Shown here piece by piece: positions 33,876 through 43,938 of a stretch of DNA of 64,000 bases. Source of the stretch: Pseudoduganella danionis (GTDB lineage Bacteria > Pseudomonadota > Gammaproteobacteria > Burkholderiales > Burkholderiaceae_D); NCBI RefSeq assembly GCF_009720775.1, contig NZ_WNKW01000002.1, positions 186,001 through 250,000 on the forward strand, given 5' to 3'. Position 1 is the first letter of the stretch, and each line of letters starts with the position of its first letter. The notes beneath the pieces were generated by a model. It was not told the origin of the DNA and searched no databases. It saw only the letters and a list, made by a program, of their open reading frames with translations. A program made the translations under genes and the position numbers.

Positions 33876-36662
33876 ATGTCATTACTGACCCAGATTTTCG
33901 GTAGCCGCAACCAGCGGCTGCTCAAGCAATACCAAAAAACGGTACGCGAGATCAATGCGCTCGAGCCGGCCATGGAAAAACTGTCCGACGCCGAGCTGCA
34001 AGCGAAAACCCCGGCTTTCAAGGAACGTATCGCCCAGGGCGCCAGCCTCGATGCGCTGCTGCCAGAGGCATTTGCCGTCTGCCGCGAAGCCAGCAAGCGC
34101 GTGTTCAAGATGCGCCACTTCGACGTGCAGTTGATCGGCGGCATGGTCTTGCATTATGGCAAGATCGCCGAAATGGGCACGGGTGAAGGTAAAACCCTGA
34201 CCGCAACGCTGCCAGCCTATCTGAATGCGCTGTCCGGCAAGGGCGTGCACATCGTGACCGTCAATGACTATCTGGCCCAGCGCGATGCCGACACCATGTC
34301 CAAGCTGTATGGCTGGCTGGGCCTCTCCACCGGTATCAACCTGTCGCAGATGGAGCACAGCGCCAAACAGGCTGCTTACGCTTCCGACATTACCTACGGT
34401 ACCAACAACGAATTCGGCTTCGACTACCTACGCGACAACATGGTGTTCGAAGCGCGCGACCGCGTCCAGCGTGCACTGAACTTCGGCATCGTCGATGAAG
34501 TGGACTCGATCCTGATCGATGAAGCCCGTACTCCGCTGATCATTTCCGGTCAGGCCGAGAACCACACCGACCTGTACTACAAAATCAATGAAGTGCCGCG
34601 TCTGCTGACCCTGCAGATCGGCGAAGAAACCCCGGACGGCAAGGGCAAGGTCGAAGTACCCGGCGATTACACCAAGGATGAAAAAGCCCATCAGGTGCTG
34701 CTGACCGAAGCCGGTCACGAAAAGGCCGAAGCCATCCTGACCCGTATGGGCCTGCTGCCGGAAGGCGCGTCGCTGTACGATTCGGCCAATATCTCGCTGG
34801 TGCACCACCTGTACGCAGCGCTGCGCGCGCATGCGCTGTACTTCAAGGATCAGCACTATGTGGTGCAGAACAATGAAGTGGTGATCGTCGACGAATTCAC
34901 GGGACGTCTGATGACGGGCCGCCGCTGGTCCGATGGTCTGCATCAGGCCGTGGAAGCCAAGGAAGGCGTGAAGATCCAGAACGAGAACCAGACGCTGGCC
35001 TCGATCACCTTCCAGAACTATTTCCGCATGTACGCCAAGCTGGCCGGTATGACCGGTACGGCCGATACGGAAGCTTACGAATTCCAGGAAATCTACGGTC
35101 TGGAAACCGTGGTGATTCCGCCTAACCGTCCATCGCAGCGTAAAGACCGCCACGATCAGGTCTACAAGACTTCGGCCGAGAAGTACAACGCCATGATGCT
35201 GGAAATCCGCGAATGCTACGACCGCGGCCAGCCTGTGCTGGTGGGTACCACTTCGATTGAAAACTCGGAACTGCTGTCCGGCATCCTGACCAAGGGCGGC
35301 CTGCCGCATAACGTGCTGAATGCTAAGCAACATGCGCGCGAAGCGGAAATCATCGCCCAGGCCGGTAGCCCGAAAGCCATTACCATTGCCACCAATATGG
35401 CCGGCCGTGGTACCGACATCGTGCTGGGTGGTAACGTCGAGAAGCAGATCCAGTTCATCGAAGCCAATCCAGCCCTGAGCGATGCGGAAAAAGCTGCCCA
35501 GTCGAAAGCGCTGCGCGATGGCTGGCAGGCACTGCACGAACAAGTAGTGGCCGCTGGCGGCCTGCACATCGTCGGCACCGAACGCCACGAATCGCGCCGC
35601 GTCGACAACCAGTTGCGTGGCCGTGCTGCGCGTCAGGGTGACCCTGGCATGTCGCGCTTCTTCCTGTCGCTGGACGACCAGTTGCTGCGCATCTTCGCGG
35701 GCGACCGCGTGCGCGCCATCATGGACCGTCTGAAGATGCCGGAAGGCGAACCGATCGAAGCAGGCATCGTGTCGCGTTCGATCGAATCGGCCCAGCGCAA
35801 AGTGGAAGCGCGCAACTTCGATATCCGTAAGCAGTTGCTCGAATACGACGATGTCGCCAACGACCAGCGTAAAGTCATCTACCAGCAGCGTAACGAGCTG
35901 CTGGAAGCGGCCGATATTTCCGAGCTGATCGATTCGCTGCGCCATGGCGCTTTCACGGATCTGGTGCGCGAATATGTGCCGGAAGAATCGGTGGAAGAAC
36001 AGTGGAATCTGGCCGGCCTGGAAAAAGCCCTGGCCGCCGAATGGCAGATCGAGCTGCCGCTGCGCGGCCTGCTGGAAACCGAAGCCAATCTGAACGACGA
36101 AGACATACTGGAACGCGTGCTGGCCGCAGCCGATGCGCTGTACCAGTCGAAAGTGGCTATCGTCGGCAAGGAATCGTTTGCCGGTTTCGAGCGCAACGTG
36201 ATGCTGCAAAGCGTGGACAGCCACTGGCGCGAACACCTGGCCGCACTCGACCATCTGCGTCAGGGTATCCACCTGCGCGGCTATGCGCAGAAGAATCCCA
36301 AGCAGGAATACAAGCGCGAAGCATTCGAACTGTTCGGCCAGATGCTGGACATGATCAAGCAGGAAGTGGTCAAGCTGATCATGACGGTACGCATCCAGTC
36401 GCGCGAAGAGATCGATGCTGCCGAAGCGGCTATGCAGCAGTCGCACGTGGAAAACGTCAGCTACCAGCACGCCGATTTCAACCCGAACGCGGCACCGGAA
36501 GAACTGCTGGCACCCGCACCGGCCATCGCCGGTCTGCCAGCGGAACTGGCTGGCCTGACGGGCGAACAGTTGATGGAACTGGGCCTGAAAGTCGGCCGTA
36601 ACGATCCATGCCCTTGCGGCAGCGGTAAGAAATACAAGGCTTGCCACGGCAAGCTGGCCTAA
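33876..36662 (+). CDS. secA: SecA, preprotein translocase ATPase
   Basis: A 928-residue motor protein of the Sec system. The nucleotide-binding domain has Walker A GTGEGKT (about residues 101-107) and the [14 protein letters not shown] block. The preprotein cross-linking domain, the second helicase domain ([14 protein letters not shown]) and the helical scaffold follow. The C-terminus is the zinc-binding SecB-docking tail [14 protein letters not shown]. Length is close to that of E. coli SecA. Codon use is strongly biased towards core genes. A strong terminator follows the stop. Confidence 0.98.
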   Translation: MSLLTQIFGSRNQRLLKQYQKTVREINALEPAMEKLSDAELQAKTPAFKERIAQGASLDALLPEAFAVCREASKRVFKMRHFDVQLIGGMVLHYGKIAEMGTGEGKTLTATLPAYLNALSGKGVHIVTVNDYLAQRDADTMSKLYGWLGLSTGINLSQMEHSAKQAAYASDITYGTNNEFGFDYLRDNMVFEARDRVQRALNFGIVDEVDSILIDEARTPLIISGQAENHTDLYYKINEVPRLLTLQIGEETPDGKGKVEVPGDYTKDEKAHQVLLTEAGHEKAEAILTRMGLLPEGASLYDSANISLVHHLYAALRAHALYFKDQHYVVQNNEVVIVDEFTGRLMTGRRWSDGLHQAVEAKEGVKIQNENQTLASITFQNYFRMYAKLAGMTGTADTEAYEFQEIYGLETVVIPPNRPSQRKDRHDQVYKTSAEKYNAMMLEIRECYDRGQPVLVGTTSIENSELLSGILTKGGLPHNVLNAKQHAREAEIIAQAGSPKAITIATNMAGRGTDIVLGGNVEKQIQFIEANPALSDAEKAAQSKALRDGWQALHEQVVAAGGLHIVGTERHESRRVDNQLRGRAARQGDPGMSRFFLSLDDQLLRIFAGDRVRAIMDRLKMPEGEPIEAGIVSRSIESAQRKVEARNFDIRKQLLEYDDVANDQRKVIYQQRNELLEAADISELIDSLRHGAFTDLVREYVPEESVEEQWNLAGLEKALAAEWQIELPLRGLLETEANLNDEDILERVLAAADALYQSKVAIVGKESFAGFERNVMLQSVDSHWREHLAALDHLRQGIHLRGYAQKNPKQEYKREAFELFGQMLDMIKQEVVKLIMTVRIQSREEIDAAEAAMQQSHVENVSYQHADFNPNAAPEELLAPAPAIAGLPAELAGLTGEQLMELGLKVGRNDPCPCGSGKKYKACHGKLA

Positions 36663-36710
36663 GTGCCAGGTGCTGGCGCACTGCGCCGGCCCAAGCCTGA
36701 AGCTCACCCG

Positions 36711-36744
36711 ACCCGGTACTGTTAGTCAGTACCGGGTTTTTTTT
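36711..36744 (+). terminator. Rho-independent terminator after secA
   Basis: An 11-bp perfect stem, ACCCGGTACTG (36711-36721) and CAGTACCGGGT (36727-36737), closes a 5-base loop and runs into eight T residues. It lies 48 bases after the secA stop. Confidence 0.92.
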
Positions 36745-36815
36745 CGTCTTCCGGGTGAGCCGGCGGGGCAGGGCAGTGATTTGCCTGAGAGAATGAATTA
36801 AACTAGTCACACCCT

Positions 36816-38654
36816 ATGCCCTTGTCCGCTCCCATGTCCAGCCCGCCGTCCCTCGCCACGCGCGTCAGCGCCAATTCCATCGTTACGATCACCTGTGTGC
36901 TGGCGCTGCTGTACTTCGGCCGCGACGTGCTGCAGCCGGTCGCGCTGGCCGTGATCCTGAGTCTGCTGCTGGCGCCCATGTTGCAGGTGCTGGGCCGCTT
37001 CGGCCTGCGCCGGCTGCCGGCCATGCTGGTGACGCTGGTGCTGGCCGGTGTGTGCGTGGTGGGCACGGCCATGGTGCTGGCCACCCAGCTGCTGCGTGTG
37101 TCGGAAGATTTGCCGCAGTACCGCGCCGCCATCCAGACCAAGATCGAGCAGGTGCGCACGGCCGTCGAGCGCCCGTTCATCCACATGCAGGACAGCTTCG
37201 GCCATATCAGCCCGCTGGCGCCCGAAGCCCAGGAGGCGGCACCGCCAGCAGCGCAGAATCTGGCGACGGGGCCGCGCACCGATTTGCTGAGCGACCTGAC
37301 CAGCAAGGTCTGGGGGCCGCTGGGCGAAACGGGGCTGGTGCTGGTGCTGCTGATATTCGTCGTGCTCGAGCACGAGTCGCTGCAGGACCGTTTGATCCGG
37401 CTGGCCGGCCAGCGCGAGATCGGCCGCACGGCGCGTGCACTGGCCGATGCCGCGCAAGGCGTGGCGCGCTTCTTCTTTTCCCAGTTTGTGGTGAATGCCG
37501 CTTTCGGCATCGCCATCGGCCTGTCGCTGTGGGCCATGGGCCTGCCGCATGCCGTGCTGTGGGGTACGCTGAGCGCCGTGCTGCGCTTCGTGCCGTATCT
37601 GGGCGCGCTGGTGGCCGGTGCCCTGATTGCCGGCTTTGCCGCAGCCGTCGATCCGGGCTGGCAGCTCGCGCTGTCCTGTCTGGTGCTGTTCGGTGTGCTG
37701 GAACTGACGGTGGCGAATGTGGTGGAGCCGAATGTGTATGGCCATAGCACAGGCTTGTCGCCGCTGGCCGTGATGGTGTCGGCGCTGTTCTGGGGCACGC
37801 TGTGGGGGCCGGTAGGCTTGCTGATGTCGACCCCGCTAACGGTATGCCTGGTGGTGGCCGGGCGCCACGTGGCCGCGCTCGAGTGGCTGGCGATCTTACT
37901 GGGGCAGGCGCCCGATGTGACGGGCGCGCAGCGCTTCTACCAGCGCGCGCTGAATGGCGACACGGGGGCCATCCTGCGCGATGCGCGGCCTTTCCTGCGC
38001 CGTAACAGTCTGGCACGCTACTGCGATCAGGTGCTGCTGCCGGGGCTGGCTCTGGCCGGTGCTGAAATCCGCGCCGAACTGATAGACGCGACTCAGCGTG
38101 AGCATCTGCGCCATACTGTGGCCGAAGTAGCGGAAGCGCTGGCACCGAGTGGCGTGACGCGCGCCAAACGCTGCCAGGTGTCGCTGCTCGATGCCAATGT
38201 GGGCGCGCATCTGCGCCATCTGCGCGAAGCGCGACTGGGCCGCTGGCAGGGCTCGCTCGACGTGCCGCAGCGCTCCATCATCCTGTGCGTAAGCCAGGCC
38301 GCCGAGCGCGACGAACTGGTCAGCGAACTGCTGGCACGCGCGCTGCGCGAAGCCAGCCATGATGCCCGTTCCGTGGTGGTGCCTATCGCGCCCGAGGAAC
38401 AGGATCCCGACAAGGCCGATCTGGTGTCGACGCTGTTCATCCCCTATCCGACCCGCGAAACGCTGGAGCCATGGATAACCGTGGTGGACGAACTGCGTGC
38501 CAATCTGCCGCAAGCCCTGCTGGCCACTATCCGGCCCACGCTGGAAGAAGATGTGCCGGCGCTCGGCAGCGTTCAGCCCCATGTGGACATGGTGCTGCGC
38601 TCGTTCGAAGAAGCGCTGGCCTTTGTGGCGCCGCGCGCAGCGGGCCGCAACTAG
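36816..38654 (+). CDS. AI-2E/PerM-family membrane protein with large cytoplasmic tail
   Basis: A 612-residue protein. The first 355 residues match the AI-2E transporter (PerM/YdgG) family: several membrane segments, a soluble insertion at about 95-160, and the family stretch RFVPYLGALVAGALIAG followed by VEPNVYGHSTGLSPLAVMVS. These proteins move small molecules or ions and may use antiport; substrates are mostly unproven. The C-terminal 255 residues have no membrane segment and are not part of the basic family. Starts at 36816 and 36834 are both possible. It begins 72 bases after the secA terminator. Confidence 0.85.
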   Translation: MPLSAPMSSPPSLATRVSANSIVTITCVLALLYFGRDVLQPVALAVILSLLLAPMLQVLGRFGLRRLPAMLVTLVLAGVCVVGTAMVLATQLLRVSEDLPQYRAAIQTKIEQVRTAVERPFIHMQDSFGHISPLAPEAQEAAPPAAQNLATGPRTDLLSDLTSKVWGPLGETGLVLVLLIFVVLEHESLQDRLIRLAGQREIGRTARALADAAQGVARFFFSQFVVNAAFGIAIGLSLWAMGLPHAVLWGTLSAVLRFVPYLGALVAGALIAGFAAAVDPGWQLALSCLVLFGVLELTVANVVEPNVYGHSTGLSPLAVMVSALFWGTLWGPVGLLMSTPLTVCLVVAGRHVAALEWLAILLGQAPDVTGAQRFYQRALNGDTGAILRDARPFLRRNSLARYCDQVLLPGLALAGAEIRAELIDATQREHLRHTVAEVAEALAPSGVTRAKRCQVSLLDANVGAHLRHLREARLGRWQGSLDVPQRSIILCVSQAAERDELVSELLARALREASHDARSVVVPIAPEEQDPDKADLVSTLFIPYPTRETLEPWITVVDELRANLPQALLATIRPTLEEDVPALGSVQPHVDMVLRSFEEALAFVAPRAAGRN

Positions 38655-38656
38655 TT

Positions 38657-40672
38657 TTAGTGGCCGTTGCTGCTGCCACTGTTGCGCTGGGGCGCGCAGC
38701 GCGGCAGGATCAGGCGCACGTTGGTGCCGGCGCCTGGCGTGGAATCGATGCTGATGCGGCCACCGAGTACGCCCGTCACCACGTTGTAGACGATGTTCAT
38801 GCCGAGGCCCGTGCCACCCTGTCCCATCTTGGTGGTGAAGAAGGGATCGAACACGCGGCGCAGCACCTCTTCCGGCATGCCGGCACCGTCGTCGGCAAAT
38901 AGCAGGCCGATGGTGCTGTCGTCTATTATTTCGGCGCGGATGGTGATGTGGCCGCCCTTGCGTTGTTCGAAGGCGTGATTAAGGGCATTGTTGATCAGGT
39001 TGTTGAGCACTTGATACAGCGCACCCGGATAGGAATCCAGCATCAGCCCCTCATTGATCTGCAGCCGGACTTCACATTCGGCGCGGCGCAGGCGCGGCAT
39101 ATAGGTCGCCACCGTGTCATGCACGGCCGAGAGTAGATCGAATTCGCGCCGCTGGTCGTTGGTCTGGTCGACCGCGATCTGCTTGAACGAAGAGATCAGC
39201 TCGGCCGCCTTGTGCAGCGAGCCCGAAATCAGTTCGCTGGCCATGCGCACTTCTTCCAGATGCACCGTCAGTTCCGAACGGCGCAGCGCGCCGGCCACCA
39301 CTTTGCGGTCGAATTCGATCACACGGTCACGCAATGACGTCGAGGCCAGCAGGCTGTTGCCGATAGGGGTGTTGAGTTCATGGGCGATGCCGGCCACCAG
39401 CGAACCGAGCGACGCCATTTTTTCTGCCGACAGCAGCTCGCTCTGGGTCATGCGCAGGGTTTCCAGCGTGGCCTGCAATTCCGTATTGGCCCGCTCCAGT
39501 GCAGCCGAGCGTTCCTTGACACGCAGCTCGAGCGAGAAGTTGAGGTCTTTCAGTTCGCGTTTAGCATTGAGTTCTTCCGTCAGGTCGAGCAGGGCCCAGA
39601 TGATGGCCTCCTGTCCGTCCAGCGTCAGCGAGGAAGACCAGATGGCCACGCTGCCCACGCTGCCATCGGCCAGCAGCACGCCGGCGATATCGCCATGCAC
39701 GGCGCCATCGTTCTGGTACATATTCCAGATGCGCTTGCGCTCCACTGCACTGGCCCAGAAGCGTACTTCTTCCGAGCGCTTGCCGATCAGCTCGGCCACG
39801 GGGTGGCCAAAAGTTTCCGTGACGGCGCGGTTGGCTGCGATCATGCGGCCCGCGCGGTCCGATACGGTCAGCGGCAGGGGGGCCATGTCGAACAGGGTCT
39901 TGAAGCGCTGCTCCGATTCCAGCAGGCGCTGCTGTGACAGCTCGAGCTGCTTGATGCGCTCGCGCAGCGCTGCGCTGAGCGTGTTAAGGGTGCGCGTGAA
40001 GACGGTGATTTCGTCATTGCCCTGTTCCGGCAGGGTGGTGCTGTAATCGCCCAGCACCATGCGGGTGGATTGCCGGCGTAGCACATTGAGGCGGCGCGCG
40101 ATGCCCTGGGTGACGATGTAGAACAGCAGCATGCCCAGCATCAGGCCGGCCATGGAAATCACGCCGCCCTGCCACATCACTTCATCGCGTGCCTGTTCAA
40201 GCTCAGTGGTGGTGATGCCGAAATTGATCGAGCCGATGTGGTTATCCACCAGCAGCAGCGGGGCGCGTGCATGCAGCAGCTTGGCCCCGAGTTCCGTACG
40301 TACGCCTTTGAAAACAGTGCCGCCGCCCAGACGCAGCGTTTCCGGCAGCCGGGCCGGCGGCTGGCCGACGGACAGGATGGGCTGCTGATGTTGGTCGAGG
40401 ATGACCAGATAGCGCAGATAACTGTCGGCCGGATCGGCCAGCATTTCGGCCAGATGGCCGTGCAGTTGCGGCAGACGGCCGCCAGTGGCGTAGGGACTGA
40501 GCGCGAGATTGAGGGCTACCGCATATTCCTGCGCAACCCGTTCGGCATTGGCGCTGACGGCGTTGTTCATCAGCCGCAGGCTGTTCCAGATCAGCAGGCC
40601 GACCACCAGGGTAGGGATCAGGGCGCTCAGCAGCAGGAATTTCGCACGTAGTGTGAGACTCAAATCAGGCAC
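38657..40672 (-). CDS. Membrane-bound PAS-containing sensor histidine kinase
   Basis: A 671-residue kinase. A membrane segment at about 10-30, a periplasmic sensor domain of roughly 135 residues and a second segment (about 168-190) lead into a HAMP linker. A PAS domain (about 255-365, starting FKTLFDMAPLPLTVSD), a coiled coil (about 380-420), a dimerisation domain with H431 in IAHELNTPIG, and an HATPase with DDGAGMPEE and GTGLGMNIV follow. No response regulator is encoded next to it. It lies downstream of the periplasmic binding protein and porin genes on the same strand, which suggests they supply or sense the same ligand. Ligand and partner are unknown. Confidence 0.9.
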   Translation of the reverse strand: MPDLSLTLRAKFLLLSALIPTLVVGLLIWNSLRLMNNAVSANAERVAQEYAVALNLALSPYATGGRLPQLHGHLAEMLADPADSYLRYLVILDQHQQPILSVGQPPARLPETLRLGGGTVFKGVRTELGAKLLHARAPLLLVDNHIGSINFGITTTELEQARDEVMWQGGVISMAGLMLGMLLFYIVTQGIARRLNVLRRQSTRMVLGDYSTTLPEQGNDEITVFTRTLNTLSAALRERIKQLELSQQRLLESEQRFKTLFDMAPLPLTVSDRAGRMIAANRAVTETFGHPVAELIGKRSEEVRFWASAVERKRIWNMYQNDGAVHGDIAGVLLADGSVGSVAIWSSSLTLDGQEAIIWALLDLTEELNAKRELKDLNFSLELRVKERSAALERANTELQATLETLRMTQSELLSAEKMASLGSLVAGIAHELNTPIGNSLLASTSLRDRVIEFDRKVVAGALRRSELTVHLEEVRMASELISGSLHKAAELISSFKQIAVDQTNDQRREFDLLSAVHDTVATYMPRLRRAECEVRLQINEGLMLDSYPGALYQVLNNLINNALNHAFEQRKGGHITIRAEIIDDSTIGLLFADDGAGMPEEVLRRVFDPFFTTKMGQGGTGLGMNIVYNVVTGVLGGRISIDSTPGAGTNVRLILPRCAPQRNSGSSNGH

Positions 40673-40738
40673 TCCTCGGGCTAACCGGGAGTGCCGTCCC
40701 GCGCAGATGTGCTGCTGCGCGGGCGATACTACCGGATG

Positions 40739-41146
40739 TTAAGGCAAGGTCAGAATGACTTTCACCGTATCATCTACTGCCGATTTATCAATATAACCGA
40801 TTGCTTTCGGATCAGCAGCAACTGCTTTCTTTACCTCGGCACTATTGGCATATTCTTTCGGCGGTGTGGCTTTACCGGTGAACACCAGTTTCGACCACAA
40901 AGCTTTCACCTGAGCGGGATCCTTGTCGGCGATTTTCTGGTAGAACTCGGCACGGATGTGCGAGCTCTCCGGCTGGTCGACCGGGGTGAACAGGTTGGAT
41001 TTACCGAGGAAGAACTGGGAAGCCTGTTCCGAGAACATACGGGTGGCAGGGTTCTTCTGGCTAACGATCACAACGATTTCTGCCGACGCCGGCAGAGCTG
41101 CCATGGCCAGCGCCGACAGCAGCAGGGAGGACATCAGTTTATGCAT
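40739..41146 (-). CDS. Small PstS-like periplasmic substrate-binding protein
   Basis: A 135-residue exported protein. The signal peptide spans about residues 1-22, with cleavage after ASA. The mature part (VIVSQKNPATRMFSEQASQF, then a C-terminal DPKAIGYIDKSAVDDTVKVI) resembles one lobe of the PstS-like phosphate-binding fold. It is much shorter than full PstS (about 320 residues), so it may be a single-domain sensor or accessory protein. No ABC transporter genes lie beside it. It sits between the porin and histidine kinase genes, 13 bases from the former, so a shared transcript is likely. Confidence 0.8.
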   Translation of the reverse strand: MHKLMSSLLLSALAMAALPASAEIVVIVSQKNPATRMFSEQASQFFLGKSNLFTPVDQPESSHIRAEFYQKIADKDPAQVKALWSKLVFTGKATPPKEYANSAEVKKAVAADPKAIGYIDKSAVDDTVKVILTLP

Positions 41147-41159
41147 GGTGGGCTCCGGA

Positions 41160-42365
41160 TTAGAAGACGAAGTCGAGCGCAGCGCCGACCACGGTAACGG
41201 TGTTGGTGTAGCCTGCAGCCGGGGCGAAGATCAGGGTGCCGGCCTTGGTCTTAGGCTTGACGCGGTCGATCTGCACTTTCAGGGCCATCGATTTGGCGAA
41301 GTCCCAGCGCACGCCGATCAGGTCGTTCTTCTGTTCAGCCGCAGCCATCAGGCCGCCCACGGTCGCAGCCAGTGCGCCGGTTTTCGGGAAGGTGGCGGGC
41401 GGGGTGACGGAGTGGCCAGCATCGCGCACGGCAGCGTGAGCGAAGTAAGGCAGCACTTTGCCGATACGGTAACCGGCCATCAGGTACCACGAGGTGGTGT
41501 CCGGAATGTAGACCGGCTCTTTGGCCACGCGCATGGCGAGTTCAGCCTGCGCGACCACGTTGTTCCAGTCCATGGTGCCGCCCAGCGAAGTGAAGGCAAT
41601 TTTCTTGCCCTGGATCAGGCTCAGGTCGCTACCGAGCTGGGCGAAGCCGACCTTGGCCAGCGTGCTGGTCAGGGTGTTGACGGGGCCCAGATCGTTGCTG
41701 GTCATTTTCACGCGGGCATGGGCCAGACGGACGCTGAACGGGCCGTATTCGCCGCCCACGCTGAGGCCGGCCGATGGGGCGCGGTAGGTGGCCACAGTAG
41801 CGGCGGCCGGTACGAACAGCTTGCCGCGGCTCACGCCGGCGTAGGCCGAAGTGGTGAAGTTGAAGTCACCGAAAGCGTGCTGGTAGGTCACGTCGGCGCC
41901 ATCCACGGCTTCGATCGGTGCCTGCGCATACATTTCGACCGGTGGGCGCATCATGGTGTTGGCATAGCCGACGTTCTGGTATTCCGAAATCAGGAAGGCA
42001 GGCAGCACCACGCGGCCGACGCGCACATTGGTTTCGTCATTGATGCGGGCTTTCAGGAAGGCCCAGGTCAGGTCGGTGGTAAAGGTCGGGCTGGTGTTCT
42101 TGCGGGTCAGAATCTGCGCAGTACCGGACAGCCAGTCATTGATCTTGTAGGTGGCTTGCAGGCCCAGATTGCTGTCCAGACCGATTTTGGCCTGATCGGC
42201 CACGCCTTCGGCCTGGTTGTAGCGGGTGAACTGCGCTTGATCGGTATTGGATTTGGCGACGCCCAGAGTACCGAAGCCGCTCAGGCTCAGGTTGCCGTCG
42301 TCGAGGGTGCCTGCCTGGGCTTGCATGGCGGCGAACAGGGCTGCGGCTAACAGAGTTTTGTTCAT
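41160..42365 (-). CDS. Outer membrane porin-like beta-barrel protein
   Basis: A 401-residue protein starting MNKTLLAAALFAAMQAQAG, a signal peptide of about 18 residues. The mature sequence alternates short amphipathic strands, starts LSLSGFGTLGVAKSN and ends in an aromatic (AALDFVF), the usual C-terminal signal for barrel assembly. I place the start at 42365, where AAGGAA lies upstream; the frame stays open to 42467. It probably carries a solute across the outer membrane. It is the first gene of the porin, binding protein and kinase set. The substrate is unknown. Confidence 0.85.
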   Translation of the reverse strand: MNKTLLAAALFAAMQAQAGTLDDGNLSLSGFGTLGVAKSNTDQAQFTRYNQAEGVADQAKIGLDSNLGLQATYKINDWLSGTAQILTRKNTSPTFTTDLTWAFLKARINDETNVRVGRVVLPAFLISEYQNVGYANTMMRPPVEMYAQAPIEAVDGADVTYQHAFGDFNFTTSAYAGVSRGKLFVPAAATVATYRAPSAGLSVGGEYGPFSVRLAHARVKMTSNDLGPVNTLTSTLAKVGFAQLGSDLSLIQGKKIAFTSLGGTMDWNNVVAQAELAMRVAKEPVYIPDTTSWYLMAGYRIGKVLPYFAHAAVRDAGHSVTPPATFPKTGALAATVGGLMAAAEQKNDLIGVRWDFAKSMALKVQIDRVKPKTKAGTLIFAPAAGYTNTVTVVGAALDFVF

Positions 42366-42698
42366 GAGTAGGGTTCCTTGAAATTGTTGTCGTTTGTGTG
42401 CTGCTTGAACGATTTTGTCGTCACAATCGTCTCTTGAGATGCGGGGGTACGGCATTCCATCCATCATTTAAGCGCTTTTAAGTGCAATAGGGAAATTTCT
42501 TTCGATAAATGTGTACGATCGTGCTAAAAATTTGTCGTTTTTCTGCGAATGATGTCTATTTTTAAAGTTAATTCAATAACTTGTCAGACATCTTTTGCGT
42601 GATTTATGAACTGCTGCGCAAGAGTCATGCGCCTGCGCCATTTGCCCCTGCAGGGATTACAATAGCGGCTTCCCTTCTACCCACACGAGAACACTGAA
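42366..42698. promoter_or_regulatory. Divergent intergenic region between the porin gene and argJ
   Basis: The 333 bases contain no gene. The middle (42475-42600) is AT-rich, as expected for divergent promoters, but I do not find a convincing -35/-10 pair. It probably controls both the porin operon and argJ. Confidence 0.35.
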
Positions 42699-43937
42699 AT
42701 GGCCGTTAATTCCCCTCTGCCCGTCGCCGCCGACCTGAAGCCCGTCAACGGTATCGAAATCGGCTATGCCGAAGCCGGGATTAAAAAACCGAACCGCAAA
42801 GACGTACTGGTGATGAAGCTGGCACCGACGGCCACGGTGGCCGGGGTGTTTACGCTCAACCGCTTCTGCGCAGCGCCGGTACAGATTTCCAAAGCCCATC
42901 TGGCGGCCGCGCAAACCAGCGGCCAGCCCATCGTGGCGCTGTTGGTGAACACGGGCAATGCGAATGCGGGCACGGGCGAACTGGGCCTGTCGCTGGCCAA
43001 CCAGACTTGCGCCGCGCTGGCGCAGCAGCTCGGTTGCGCCCCGGCCCAGATTCTGCCGTTTTCGACCGGCGTGATTCTGGAACCGCTGCCGGCCGAGAAA
43101 GTGATCGCCGGTCTGCCTCAGGCCGTGGCCGGTCTGAAAGCCGATAACTGGTATAACGCGGCCGAAGCCATCATGACTACCGACACCCAGCCGAAAGCCG
43201 GTTCGCGCAGCGTGACCATCGCCGGCCACAGCGTGACGCTGAGCGGCATCAGCAAGGGCGCCGGCATGATCAAGCCGAATATGGCTACCATGCTCGGCTA
43301 TCTGGCCTTCGACGCCAAAGTGGCCCAGCCGGTGCTCGACGTACTGGTAAAACAGGTGGCCGACCAGTCGTTCAACTGCATCACCATCGATGGCGATACT
43401 TCGACCAATGATTCCTTCATGCTGATCGCCACCGGCGCCGGCACGCTGGAAGTCAACTCGGTCGATAGCCCCGAATATGCCGAACTGGCGGCCGCCGTGA
43501 CGGAACTGGCGGTGTTCCTCGCCCAGGCCATCGTGCGTGACGGCGAAGGCGCGACCAAGTTCATCACCGTGACGGTGGAAGAGGGCAACAGCATGGAAGA
43601 GTGCCGCAAGATCGCTTACTCGATCGCCCACTCGCCGCTGGTGAAAACCGCCTTCTTTGCGTCCGATCCGAATCTGGGCCGGATTCTGGCGGCGATCGGC
43701 TACGCCGGTGTGGATGATCTCGACGTCAGCAAGCTCAATCTCTACCTCGACGACGTGTGGGTGGCCAAGAACGGCGGCCGCAATCCCGACTACAAGGAAG
43801 AAGACGGCCAGCGCGTGATGCAGCAGAGCGAAATCACCGTGCGCGTGAAACTGGCGCGCGGTGCGGCCCAGGCCACCGTGTACACCTGCGACCTGTCGCA
43901 CGACTACGTCAGCATCAACGCCGACTACCGTTCCTGA
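42699..43937 (+). CDS. argJ: ArgJ, glutamate N-acetyltransferase / N-acetylglutamate synthase
   Basis: A 412-residue enzyme of arginine synthesis that recycles acetyl groups from N-acetylornithine to glutamate. The self-cleavage site is visible in [13 protein letters not shown]: cleavage before T197 makes the alpha and beta chains, and T197 becomes the nucleophile. The glycine-rich segment KGAGMIKPN and the later GDTSTNDS block are also conserved. Whether it also uses acetyl-CoA (bifunctional type) cannot be read from sequence. The DUF815 ATPase gene begins one base after the stop codon. Confidence 0.96.
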   Translation: MAVNSPLPVAADLKPVNGIEIGYAEAGIKKPNRKDVLVMKLAPTATVAGVFTLNRFCAAPVQISKAHLAAAQTSGQPIVALLVNTGNANAGTGELGLSLANQTCAALAQQLGCAPAQILPFSTGVILEPLPAEKVIAGLPQAVAGLKADNWYNAAEAIMTTDTQPKAGSRSVTIAGHSVTLSGISKGAGMIKPNMATMLGYLAFDAKVAQPVLDVLVKQVADQSFNCITIDGDTSTNDSFMLIATGAGTLEVNSVDSPEYAELAAAVTELAVFLAQAIVRDGEGATKFITVTVEEGNSMEECRKIAYSIAHSPLVKTAFFASDPNLGRILAAIGYAGVDDLDVSKLNLYLDDVWVAKNGGRNPDYKEEDGQRVMQQSEITVRVKLARGAAQATVYTCDLSHDYVSINADYRS

Positions 43938-43938
43938 T

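Noticed and set aside
34428..36707. A 759-codon open frame antisense to secA.
   Set aside because: Shadow of secA, with no start signal or domain.
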